The translations under genes and the position numbers were made by a program. Below, in pieces: positions 55,325 to 64,000 of a stretch of DNA of 64,000 bases. Origin of the DNA: Gliomastix tumulicola (Eukaryota; Ascomycota; Sordariomycetes; Hypocreales; Bionectriaceae); assembly GCA_001599755.1 (NCBI GenBank), contig BCHX01000004.1, positions 868,001-932,000 on the forward strand, read 5' to 3'. The notes beneath the pieces were generated by a model, which was given only the letters and a program-made list of their open reading frames with translations, was not told the origin of the DNA and did no database searches. How positions within the stretch are numbered: the first letter of the stretch is position 1; the number at the start of each line of letters is the position of its first letter.

Positions 55325-56349
55325 GGTTGCGTTTGGCCTTTAAAGGCGGTTTCTGTCTCTTTTCCCCTTCCTTACAAGCCTGTGACTATGATGAGCGATG
55401 ATAAACAGCATACATTCATTTCGAGCGGCCAACCTGCTAGTGATCGCTTGTCACCAGGCCGGTATTCTGGGACCATATGGAAACCAAAAGGTAGGTCCTA
55501 GCCCTATCTTCACGCAAGTAGATACTGTCCGCTAGGTCGTGCAAGTTAGCCAGCGTGAGACTAGAGAATCTTGTCCTAGCGAGTGGCAGAGCCGTTGAAG
55601 AAGCAGTCTAAAGAAACGCGGCATTTAGGGCCAAGGTGCGAAGTAGGGATGTCACCCCTCTCGCTTCCCCCATCTAATACGTACGTACACGTGGCAAGGC
55701 AGCCGGCGAACCACCAGCCAGCTTACCTGGTATGTGATTGGTGGCTTAGTCAGCACGTCGTATTCTGCCTATCACCCCTTGACCATCGTTCCCAACACTC
55801 GGTTATTCTTGGGCATTTCATTTCACCGATTGTGGATGTTGAAATAGCCGTCACTACCTCAACTCGGTAGATGCCTTCGGATTTAGTGTCCTCCTAGCCT
55901 CCATTCAGCGCACACCTTTATTAGGTGCAGATAGCTGCCTGCTACCCAAACCGGAATATGTGGTAGTCACCCTAGACACGAGTCGGTTGAGTTGGAGTGC
56001 TACTTTAACACAGTTTGTCCTAAACCCATGGTACACATGACCATTAGAAATGAAAATTCTCTTGCGAGTCAAAGGCGAAACAGGATAAAGGAACACCAGC
56101 GTAGGTCGCGTACATTACGAGAGGACAGGGTTCCTGGCGGATCCGAACCGAACTCTTCATGTTGCATCCTCCATCTCGCCTGATTTCATATGAACTTGTA
56201 CATCCACTAACCAATTCACATGAATACCTGTAGGAACTCACTTTCCTGGCATGGATTTGCCCTCGAAAGTACCGTCCTAGTGTCCCTATATTTCCAAGGC
56301 CCTCGAAGCACTTTCTTCTTCTTTCACATCCAGTCATCCCCCTCACTCA
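55325..56349. other. Intergenic between divergent genes, no gene seen
   Basis: About 1 kb separating the large minus-strand gene from the gene at 56350. A C/T-rich leader (56290-56349) precedes the latter. No credible coding frame. Confidence 0.5.
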
Positions 56350-57249
56350 ATGCCACCAAAGAACTCCAGCCAACTTAGGAGGCGTGGGCTGAGCTTCGCA
56401 ACACTACAGAGACTCGAGCTTAATGACCTTCGGCACCTACAGTCAGCCATCATGGAGGGCCTTATCTCTGCAGTTCGGGACGTCAAACTGACGGGTCAGA
56501 TCAGTCTCGAAGCTGACTTCTGCATCAAGTTTGGCGAGATCAGTCTTGGTCGTGAACCCGCCGGCCAGGACTTGCCCACCAAACATCCGAAGCTCGATCG
56601 TAACGGCAACATCGCTGTGAACCTCGACGACAGCCCCGTGCGTCATGAGGAGCCCATGCCCGACTACAACCCGCTGCCCATGACACTGTCCGAGCGTCTT
56701 CTCAATCATCCTATCAACGACGACCTCCTCCAGCTTCTGGCGCGCGCGGCTGTCCTCTTTGAGAAGCAGCGAGGCTACCGGGAGGTCAGCACCTACATGG
56801 GCAAAACCCGGCGTACCTGGAAGGAGGCTGCCTGTGACCAGGAGCTCGCCGTCTGGGAGATACTGGACAGAGAGGAGGCTCTTGACAACCCGACGGCATC
56901 CCGTCCTGCGAACGAAGACGAAGCTTGGGCTTTCATCAAGGTCAGGGAGTTGATCGACGCGAGGTACTTCCTCGGTGCCCAGTTGCTGTCCATCCCCAAG
57001 ACGCCTGGTTACTACCCCGACTCGGCCCTGTTTGACGACTGGCGTTGGCTCGACCAGCTGGGCGATATCGCCAACAATGACATCCTCTTCTTCAAGATGT
57101 TCGTGAAGAGTGATGGCCAGGAGAGCAACTTGTCCATCTACTACAACACCCTCTCGGCCGTGCGCAAGTATCACCAGTGTATTGTGGAATACCAGAAGCA
57201 GAGTTACAGACGTCGCCTAGTCTGCAGCAAAAGACCACCGAGCCCCTGA
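56350..57249 (+). CDS. Unrecognised protein, 299 aa
   Basis: Single exon with a good leader (CATCCCCCTCACTCA before ATG) and GC-rich third positions, so it is very likely coding. Seen: a basic Ser-rich start (MPPKNSSQLRRRG), a helical segment (LQRLELNDLRHLQSAIMEG), an acidic/Pro middle with PMPDYNPLPMTLSERLL, then an alpha-helical C-terminal two thirds rich in Trp and Leu (WRWLDQLGDIANNDILFF). No signal peptide, TM segment, zinc site or catalytic motif is visible. I do not recognise the family. It sits between the large TM protein gene and another unrecognised gene on the same strand, in what looks like an accessory stretch. Confidence 0.7.
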   Translation: MPPKNSSQLRRRGLSFATLQRLELNDLRHLQSAIMEGLISAVRDVKLTGQISLEADFCIKFGEISLGREPAGQDLPTKHPKLDRNGNIAVNLDDSPVRHEEPMPDYNPLPMTLSERLLNHPINDDLLQLLARAAVLFEKQRGYREVSTYMGKTRRTWKEAACDQELAVWEILDREEALDNPTASRPANEDEAWAFIKVRELIDARYFLGAQLLSIPKTPGYYPDSALFDDWRWLDQLGDIANNDILFFKMFVKSDGQESNLSIYYNTLSAVRKYHQCIVEYQKQSYRRRLVCSKRPPSP

Positions 57250-58329
57250 TTGTCCGCTTTCTAAGGGATCTGTATGATTGGATTTTGGACATGGCTAATT
57301 AGTACTTCTCGAGGTCAATGCTGAACATATGTACCAGAAGAGGAGACCTGATTTTGGGGCTAGACAGTCTCCAGGGATCTCTGATATGGCACGGGAGGAA
57401 ATAGACCGAGAGGGAAGGTATACTAGAGATCACTTAGTTAAGAAATTAGAGAGTAACTTCTATGGACTTAACAACGTGAAAACATGGTTACTATTGAATC
57501 GCTATGTAGAACTTGGTGACCAGTGGCCGATACATGGAAACACCAACTGGATGGAGTCCAGGCAGTACTTAGCGTTATCTGCTAAGTTGAAACGAATTTC
57601 ATACATTCAATATTTTGTGATTATCTCAAATATTGGCTAAAACGAGAGTGTTTGAAGTGACCTCTATCTCGTCAAGCGTACCGACTGTGGAAGGATATTC
57701 CACTTTGAGTTTCTATATTCTGGCTTGTTCCGTGGGGTCTATCAACGAATAATATGTTGCCACTCTTTTCGCGGCGTATTCACCTTTGTTCCTTTTAACC
57801 GAATGTATCACTCTGTTCGAACACAGCGATTATATTGTTCCAAAACCTGCGCCCCTGACAAAGAAATCCTCCAGAGTCCGTGCGTCAGCGCCCAGACCTA
57901 GAACATTACCCAAACTTGCTCCCTCCCACCCACTCCCATTAACCAACCTTGAAGGCTTGTTACAGGTCTGTTTTCACCAGTGCGCCCGCCTGTTCAGCCC
58001 TGTCGAGACCTGATCGCAACTCTGTAGCCATGAACACCGAGATGGAACACGTACAGGATGGCACCCGATCTCTTAACAGATCAGACACATATCAAGATGC
58101 CCGCCTCCCAACCCCAACACCCATCATCATTCATCATCACGCTCAGCAAGACTTCGCGACTTATCACAGTAAACAGCTTCAAACGACTGATGCGCTTCAA
58201 CGACCTTTCGTCTGTCTAGATTGACACCAAGTACACACCAGCAATCTCTAACTTTTCTTTCAACACTTCGAACCGATTATATTTTCTTTCCCTTTTTTTT
58301 TTTTTCATTTTTGTTTCTTTTTTTCAAGT
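57250..58329. other. Intergenic, A/T-rich, leader of the gene at 58330
   Basis: About 1.1 kb, more A/T-rich than the genes on either side. Holds a 103-codon frame (57329-57640) with A/T-rich codons, not called as a gene, and a T-rich run at about 58288-58325 just before the next start codon. Confidence 0.5.
58030..58224 (+). other. Possible upstream ORF in the leader of the gene at 58330
   Basis: A 64-residue ATG-started frame (MNTEMEHVQDGTRSL...) ends 105 bases before the main start. If transcribed with the main gene it could act as a regulatory upstream ORF. The peptide resembles nothing known. Confidence 0.25.
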
Positions 58330-59862
58330 ATGAACGACATAAACGACTACATAAAGGATGAGGCATTGGACATGTTCCTAGCCTCCTTAAGCCAGGACGG
58401 TGACAGCCAATCTGGGTCCGAGTATTTGATGAGCGGCGCCCTTCAGGACGAGGACGAGGACGAGGACGAGGATCCTTCCACGGCCCCTAGTGCCGGGATC
58501 CCGCACGCGGCTCAGTCTACCGGTCCCTTCGCGACTGGCTCGGGGACCAAGTCCACGAACTCCCACCCGGCCCTTCCGCCACAGCAGCCTCCCCCCGTTA
58601 CCGTCCCGGCAGCTCCTGGCGCTCGCCGGGTGAGGTTTCAACTGCCGCCGCCGCCGCCGGCTTCTACGACGGCGCCACGGCCCGTTGTTGTTGACAGCGG
58701 CATGCCCGCGGCTCCTCCGGTCGAGCCCCAGACGGCGGACCCGTTCGCGTTCTCACCTGACGGTACGACTCAGCCGCAGATGTACGACCCGAGTGCGGAC
58801 CCCTTCGCCCCAGGCCCTAGTCTTACTTATCCTCCGCCGCCGCCGCGAACTTGGAATGGCGGAGTTCAGGATGACGGTTCTGAGGACGATCTCTATGGGG
58901 CTAGCGATATCATGGACGACGGGTCTGATAACGGGGTGTCTTGGAACGACGGTTCCCCGAGCACTGGCCGCCGTCAGAACCCAGGTACCCAGAACAACGG
59001 GAATACCAATACCAACAACACCCGCGAAGAACGAAGACCCGCTCCCCTGACCCGTCTCCAACGGAGACTGAGGTCGAGGCAGCAACGCCTCGGCCGCCAC
59101 AGCGGCCCGCCCACCAAGGCGAAGCGCTGGAACCTCGCCGAGGCGGCAAAGCGGCGAGACACGGACACGATGCTCAGATTCATCCTGCGCGCCGTCGGGG
59201 ACGACATGGCCAGCCACGTCGCGTACTGGTCCGTGCTCGCGGCGTGGTGGCAGCTCAGCGCGTACCCAACGCCCACGGCGACGCTGCGGCGCGGCGAAAC
59301 CTGGGTGAGCGTGCCCGGGCGCACGGAGAGCATCATCCGCGACACGGTAGACGACCTGTTCAAGCGGCGGAAGGAGATGCAGCAAGTGGTGCTAGCAGAT
59401 CCGCTCGACACGAAGTACTGGGTCGACCTGAACGCGTGGTTCAGGCTCGAGGGCCCGTATCACCTGAGCACAGATGTTGATGACTTCGAGGACACGCGTA
59501 GATGGGGTCGTTCTGGATCGGAGAGCGGAGAAGACGACTTCGATACGGCGTATCGGGAGGCGAAGGACGTGGCGAGCAGGTATATTCATGAATGGAGGCA
59601 ATATCTGGACGAGGTGGAGGAGATGGACTGGATGGCGGCCGGGGATGAGCCGGAGCCGGAGCAAGAGGATGAGGAGGAGGATAATAATAATGGCCTGTCA
59701 GAGCTCAACATCGTCGAGCCGAGGAAACCCGAGACTTTGTATGAGACGGCATTCAACGCTGGTTTCGGCCCAGAGATGAGGAGGAGTTTGATTGGGCTGG
59801 ACCTTGCTGACCTTATGCGCTGGAAACCTCAGGACCAGGAGAAGGGATTTTGGAAAAAATGA
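58330..59862 (+). CDS. Unrecognised protein with disordered N-terminus, 510 aa
   Basis: Single exon with strong GC3. Seen: a short acidic start with an alternating Asp/Glu run (DEDEDEDED), then about 200 residues rich in Pro, Gly, Ser, Asn and Thr, probably disordered; a basic block with RLQRRLRSRQQRLGRHSGPP that could bind nucleic acid or act as a nuclear signal; then a compact helical domain at about 275-400 (WNLAEAAKRRDTDTMLRFIL, HVAYWSVLAAWWQLSAYP, GRTESIIRDTVDDLFKRR); and an acidic tail with a C-terminal helix. No known catalytic residues. It may be restricted to a narrow set of fungi. The leader is long and T-rich. Confidence 0.7.
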   Translation: MNDINDYIKDEALDMFLASLSQDGDSQSGSEYLMSGALQDEDEDEDEDPSTAPSAGIPHAAQSTGPFATGSGTKSTNSHPALPPQQPPPVTVPAAPGARRVRFQLPPPPPASTTAPRPVVVDSGMPAAPPVEPQTADPFAFSPDGTTQPQMYDPSADPFAPGPSLTYPPPPPRTWNGGVQDDGSEDDLYGASDIMDDGSDNGVSWNDGSPSTGRRQNPGTQNNGNTNTNNTREERRPAPLTRLQRRLRSRQQRLGRHSGPPTKAKRWNLAEAAKRRDTDTMLRFILRAVGDDMASHVAYWSVLAAWWQLSAYPTPTATLRRGETWVSVPGRTESIIRDTVDDLFKRRKEMQQVVLADPLDTKYWVDLNAWFRLEGPYHLSTDVDDFEDTRRWGRSGSESGEDDFDTAYREAKDVASRYIHEWRQYLDEVEEMDWMAAGDEPEPEQEDEEEDNNNGLSELNIVEPRKPETLYETAFNAGFGPEMRRSLIGLDLADLMRWKPQDQEKGFWKK

Positions 59863-60001
59863 TAGCAAGGATAGATGATAACTTTGTTTTGCTTCATTCT
59901 TTCAGGTGTTGGCTTGGTTGGACGTGATCGTCCAAATCCTGTTGAATTCTGTGACATGGGTTTTCATGCTCAAGACAATGACAACCTGAGATTCAAAACG
60001 C

Positions 60002-62385
60002 TCAGGTATACGGTGTTCCAAACCGCAGCCAGTCCGCCTCGGGATCAGGCAGCCCGATGACGCCAGTCTGCCTACTGGCCCCCTGGTTATCGTGTTGCGA
60101 CGATATGCTCGCCTCGAACACATGGGGCACGTTGAAGAAGTCGAATATATCGATGTTATCCAGCTCGGTAAGCGATGTGATCTGCGTAGATGTCGGCTCC
60201 ACGCCGGAGCGTCGGGACTGAGAAGTCAGTGTGACCAGGTCATATGCGCTCCTGCAGCCATGTTAGAATATGTTGGTATTGAATGGAGTGGTGTTGTTGT
60301 CACTTACTTCCTCATGGCAGCAAAGTTGACATGATTCTGCCGTCCTCTCTGCACCGCCCTGCTGAGAATCTTGGCGTAGTTGTTCGCCACATCCCAGTAC
60401 TGACCAACGTGATTCAGCGTCTCTATGAGGAACTCGATTCTCGGATCCAGCTGGCATCCGACCGTAGCCGAGTGCACAATGAGCAGTCTCGCCGCCACCC
60501 AGAGCGAGAAAGCGAACGGGGGACCCAGAAGATCCAGACCGTTCGCCTCGTAGACATCCCTGGCGATGTCACCCAAGCTCTGTACGGCGGAGAGACAGCG
60601 CTGCATAGCCCAGTGCGACGGGACGAAGATGTGTGACCGGATGGTCGGGTACGCCGCCGCCGAGTGCAACCGCACAACAGCGACGACGTAGGCGCTGTGC
60701 AGCATGAACCAGTTGGCAACGCGACTGGCTGGGTCGGAGTGGCACAGCGCTGATATCTTGCTGTACTCGCTCGGCAAGCTCTGCAGCCACGTGTCGAGTG
60801 CTGAGTCGAGGGTGCGGTAGGTATTCCGCCAGTTGGCCATGTCTGCCGGTGATGTCACGTCGACAGGCGTCCGGAGGAAGTTGTGAATCTTGCTGACGAT
60901 GCGCAGGATCTCGCAGTGGTAGGCGAAGCTGCCGAGACTCTCGGGCTTCTCGACGACGTACTCGAAAGCTTGGCTCTGGGGATCGGTGGACGGCCGGAGG
61001 CTCTGGGTCTCCACGGGGACGTTGCGGGAGAAGAGGTCGTAGGAGCAGGGGAGGACACGCTTCATGTGGTTGTCAGCGAGCGCGAAGTCGAAGTCCTTAG
61101 TAGCGATGGTCGCGTAACGGTCGAGGTGATACACCATCCAGCAGATGCGACGCCGGCCTTCATCCTCGATCCACGACACTGGCTGGCCTGTTGTGACTCT
61201 CCGGATGGATCCTGTGCGAGGAGCCTCGTCGGGTTCGGAGACGAGGAACACACTGCCCTCCTCGGTGAGACCGAGCTGTCTTGCGTTCTGCGCAAGCATA
61301 GCTAGCATGTTCCACCCACGGGGACCATTACAACTGCCCAGCTCATCCAGACACAGGATGACCGAGGCTTTCAGAGCGGATATGCTGACATGTTCTGTTG
61401 AGTATAGTAGTACAGTACGTCTTGAGACGTGGTGGTGGTGCTTCTTCGCTTCGTATGACAGGCGGGGATCCTTGAAGAAGCGAAGTGTCGTAGCGATGAT
61501 GGCATGAAGGAGGACCCGATCGGCCTCGGACATGGACGTCGAGCCGAAAAATACACTGAATGTGGTCTGGCGATCCAGAATCGGACACCATGTGTTGCAG
61601 TGCTTGAAGTACAGATCGACGAGACTGTAGATGATATCCTGGGGAGGCAGATCAGGAAGAGGAGGAGCCGGCTGATGGGTCGGTGTCGACGAGAGCGCAT
61701 TATTCTTGCTGTACGAATTATTGACCCCTGGTACCTGCTGCGAGCCATACTGCGCCGAATCAGGGGCATCACTCCCCGGCCAGTACGAGTTCGAGTACTG
61801 CGACGTCGGGCCCCCAGCCGAGGGCGCACTCGGCGTCGGAAGCCCGCTCGCATACCCGCCGTTGGCATGTCCCCCTCCGCCGCCGCCGCCGCCGCCGCTG
61901 CTCTGCGACGGGGCCTGGTGGCTGACGGCCGGGCTCGGCGCCGGCGGCAGCGGCGGGTGCAGCTCGATGTGCTCCTCGAGCCGGCGGCCCAGCGACTGGA
62001 GCAGGGCGTCGATCTTGTTCACCTTGGCCTCGAGCTCGAGCCCGAAGCCGATGCGGCTCCCGGGCTTCTGGCGCTCGAGGTAGACGCACTGGCGGTTGTG
62101 GCGCGCGCACCACGAGCAGGCGGGCTCGGCGCGGTCGCACTTCACCTTGCGGGCCTTGCACAGCTCGCACGACGTCTTCTGGTGCTTCTCGCGCTTGCGC
62201 TTCTTGTTGTTGTTCGGGGCGCCGCTGGCCGAGGCCGCGCTGGCGGCTCCTCCTCCTCCTGCAAGGGCGCTGCTGTGGTGGGCCGTCTCGTCGCCGCTCG
62301 ACCCGCCCTCGAGCTCGCCCTCGCCCTCGCAGCTGACCGAGTTCGCGTCGTCCTCGGCCGGAGGCGGTTCCTGAGGGGAGGCCAT
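60002..62385 (-). CDS. Zn2Cys6 fungal transcription factor with fungal-trans domain
   Basis: Two exons on the minus strand, 62385-60308 and 60251-60002, about 775 aa. The 56-nt intron has GTAAGT, TCTAAC and GCAG and continues the frame into a conserved-looking tail. Seen: an acidic/Gly-Ala N-terminus; a basic run KKRKREKHQK; Zn2Cys6 cluster SCELCKARKVKCDRAEPAC...C (Cys73, 76, 83, 90, 93, 100, standard spacing); a linker coiled coil (LEAKVNKIDALLQSLGRRLE); a Gly/Pro/Ser-rich stretch; then a fungal-trans middle-homology domain from about residue 235 (IIYSLVDLYFKHCNTWCPIL and RRRICWMVYHLDRY). The last exon adds an acidic/Phe patch (DNIDIFDFFNVP) typical of activation domains. Targets cannot be read from sequence. 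It lies downstream of and parallel to the glycerol kinase gene. Confidence 0.9.
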
Positions 62386-63130
62386 GGCGTGATAAGGGAG
62401 GAGGGGCTTGCTGCGGTCTGATAAAGGACGGGCCCCGTATGTATATATGCGTGCAACGTCTTGGAGCGCAAAGTCCCAAGCCGGTGGGTTTGGGCTGCAG
62501 CGGTCAATATTTTTTTTTCTCCCTCAACGGGTGAGGGGAAGCGAAGGGGGAAGTAGGTAAGTAGGGAACGGGTTGGAAATCCGGGGAAGGGGGTTCCCTC
62601 TTCTCTACATTATGTCTAGGACGGCGAGGGCGATGACGCTGATCCTCATGTCAACGGGAGCAAGGCGACAGGCTGAGAAAACGAGATACTCGATGCAAAG
62701 TGAGTGGTAGCCTCGAGCCATTATGCAGGCTCGGATATGCTGGCGGGCTTCACAGATGCAGGTTTCCTGCTGATGATTTGAGGAGAAGAGACGGAGGTGG
62801 GTGTCTGTCCGGGCTTTTCTCGGTAATGACGACCCGAGGAGAGCCTGACTCGTCAAATTTCCCCGCAGGACCCTTGGAATTCTCCAACTCGCGGTTCACT
62901 GCCAGAGGTCCAGGGTAGCTGTATCCAGCGCTGAAATTCGGGGTGTGAGAGGTCCCGTCACGCCTGTGAATTCTTCTACGGCACTCCTTTTACCGAGCAT
63001 ACGATGCGAGGGAACAAAAATCATCATCAGTCAATTTCATCGCCTGACACGCAGACACGCATACGTAGGTATCATACAAAAAGGGCACACACACACCCCG
63101 TCCCAGAACACCATCTCCCGTTCTCCCCCC
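62386..63130. promoter_or_regulatory. Promoter region of the Zn2Cys6 gene and 3' UTR of glycerol kinase
   Basis: 745 bases. On the minus strand a TATATA (62443-62448) lies about 60 bases before the ATG at 62385 and could act as a TATA box. GTAGGTAAGTAGG at about 62553-62565 belongs to the AGGTA-type motifs seen elsewhere. No gene is seen. Confidence 0.4.
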
Positions 63131-64000
63131 CTAGTTGGCCCAGCCCTTGCTCATCTGCACGGCCTTCTCCCAACGGGCGAACTGCTTGGTCGCGTCGTCC
63201 TCGGAGATCTCCGGCTTGAAGACGGTCCGGCCCTGCGTGTTGACGTCCTTGAGGTCGTCGAAGTCGTTCCACACGCCGACGGCGAATCCGGCCGCGATGG
63301 CCGCGCCCAGCGCCGTCGTCTCGCGCATTGCGGGGCGGTTGACGGGGATGCCAATGAGGTCGGATTGGGTCTAAAGAGAGAGATAAGTTAGTATGATGGT
63401 CACAGGTCAGGATACCGATGTGGTTGGGGGGTTTGTCATACCTGCATGACGAGGTCCGAGTTGCACATGCCGCCGTCGACGGCCAGCTCGGCCAGCGACT
63501 TGCCGCTGTCCTTGGCCATGGAGTCGAGGATGGCCTTGGTCTGGAAGCAGGTCGCCTCGAGCGTCGCGCGCGCAATGTGGCCCCGCTGCGTGTACGCGGT
63601 GATGCCAAACAGCGTGCCGCGGGCATCGTCGATCCAGTACGGCGCGAACAGCCCGCTGAAGGCGGTGACAAAGGTCACGCCGCCATTGTCCTCGACCGTC
63701 TCGGCGAGGGCGCTCAGCTTGGACGACTCGTCGATGAAGCCGAGGTTGTTGACGAGGAACTTGACGCTCGAGCCCGCGACGGCGATGGACCCCTCGAGCG
63801 CGTACATACGACGACCCTCGCCAAAGTCAAAGGCGACAGTCGACAGCAGGCCGTGCGTCGAGAAGACGGGCTTCTCGCCGACGTTGTAGAGCAGGAAGCA
63901 GCCGGTGCCGTAGGTGTTCTTGGCGAGGCCGGGGGAGAAGCCCTTCTGGCCGACGAGGGCGGACGACTGGTCACCCAGGCAGCCGGTGATGCGGACGCCG
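63131..64000 (-). CDS. Glycerol kinase, C-terminal part (cut by window edge)
   Basis: Two exons visible on the minus strand, 64000-63442 (partial) and 63370-63131; the 5' part lies beyond the window. The intron (63371-63441) starts GTATGA and ends TTTAG, falling between VMQ and TQSDLIG. Seen: GCLGDQSSALVGQ, NTYGTGCFLLYNVGE, SGLFAPYWIDDARG, VDGGMCNSDLVMQ and RPAMRETTALGAAIAAG, all diagnostic of the FGGY-family glycerol kinase C-terminal ATPase lobe. It phosphorylates glycerol with ATP to glycerol-3-phosphate in the cytosol. The visible 266 residues are intact. It ends SKGWAN with stop at 63131-63133. Confidence 0.93.

Noticed and set aside
57329..57640. 103-codon plus-strand frame after the gene at 56350
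   Set aside because: A/T-rich codons unlike neighbouring genes and no similarity noticed; more likely 3' UTR.

Overview
This window looks like a chromosomal segment of a filamentous ascomycete (Pezizomycotina, most likely Sordariomycetes). Genes are separated by 0.2-3.6 kb, carry short introns of about 50-100 nt with GTRNG donors and CTAAC/CTGAC-like branch points, and have GC-rich third positions. The families are typical of these fungi: two Zn2Cys6 transcription factors, an ADA2-like deaminase, Rei1, Blm10 and an AZUL-HECT ligase. No tRNA, rRNA, CRISPR array, transposon or AT-rich repeat-induced block was seen.

Layout. 1-2146 shows no gene. 2147-6151 holds a Ser/Thr kinase and a convergent LYR-motif gene. 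A 3.6 kb gene-poor block precedes a conserved fungal protein (9791-11548) and the proteasome activator Blm10 (12384-18402). 18403-24158 is gene-sparse: a small Lys/Ala-rich basic protein with a 5'UTR intron (20307-20794), and a tentative three-exon small gene on the minus strand (21652-22020). Then come an ADA2-like deaminase (24159-26152), a membrane protein (27411-29054), and a dense core of RNA/ribosome/ubiquitin genes: SRP40/Nopp140, C3HC/Rsm1, EngB GTPase, AlkB-like dioxygenase, AZUL-HECT E3 ligase and Rei1 (29484-42940).

The right third looks more accessory. A tandem trio of Zn2Cys6 factor, 3-hydroxyacyl-CoA dehydrogenase and HSL-type esterase (43440-48643) could be a small catabolic unit. 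It is followed by a protein resembling a fungal HNH nuclease that has lost its core (49139-50486), a large coiled-coil/two-TM fungal protein (51476-55324) and two unrecognised proteins (56350-59862). The window ends with a second Zn2Cys6 factor (60002-62385) and the 3' part of a glycerol kinase gene cut by the window edge.

Most genes are housekeeping and work in translation, RNA and protein turnover. Blm10 and the HECT ligase belong to proteolysis. SRP40, Rei1 and EngB belong to nucleolar/60S/mitochondrial ribosome assembly. I found no clearly new system. The best leads are the hidden small gene at 21.7-22.0 kb, the degenerate HNH gene, the two lineage-restricted-looking genes at 56-60 kb, and several sequence oddities in known families (Blm10 tail, ADA2 Asp-to-Asn, His-rich Rei1).
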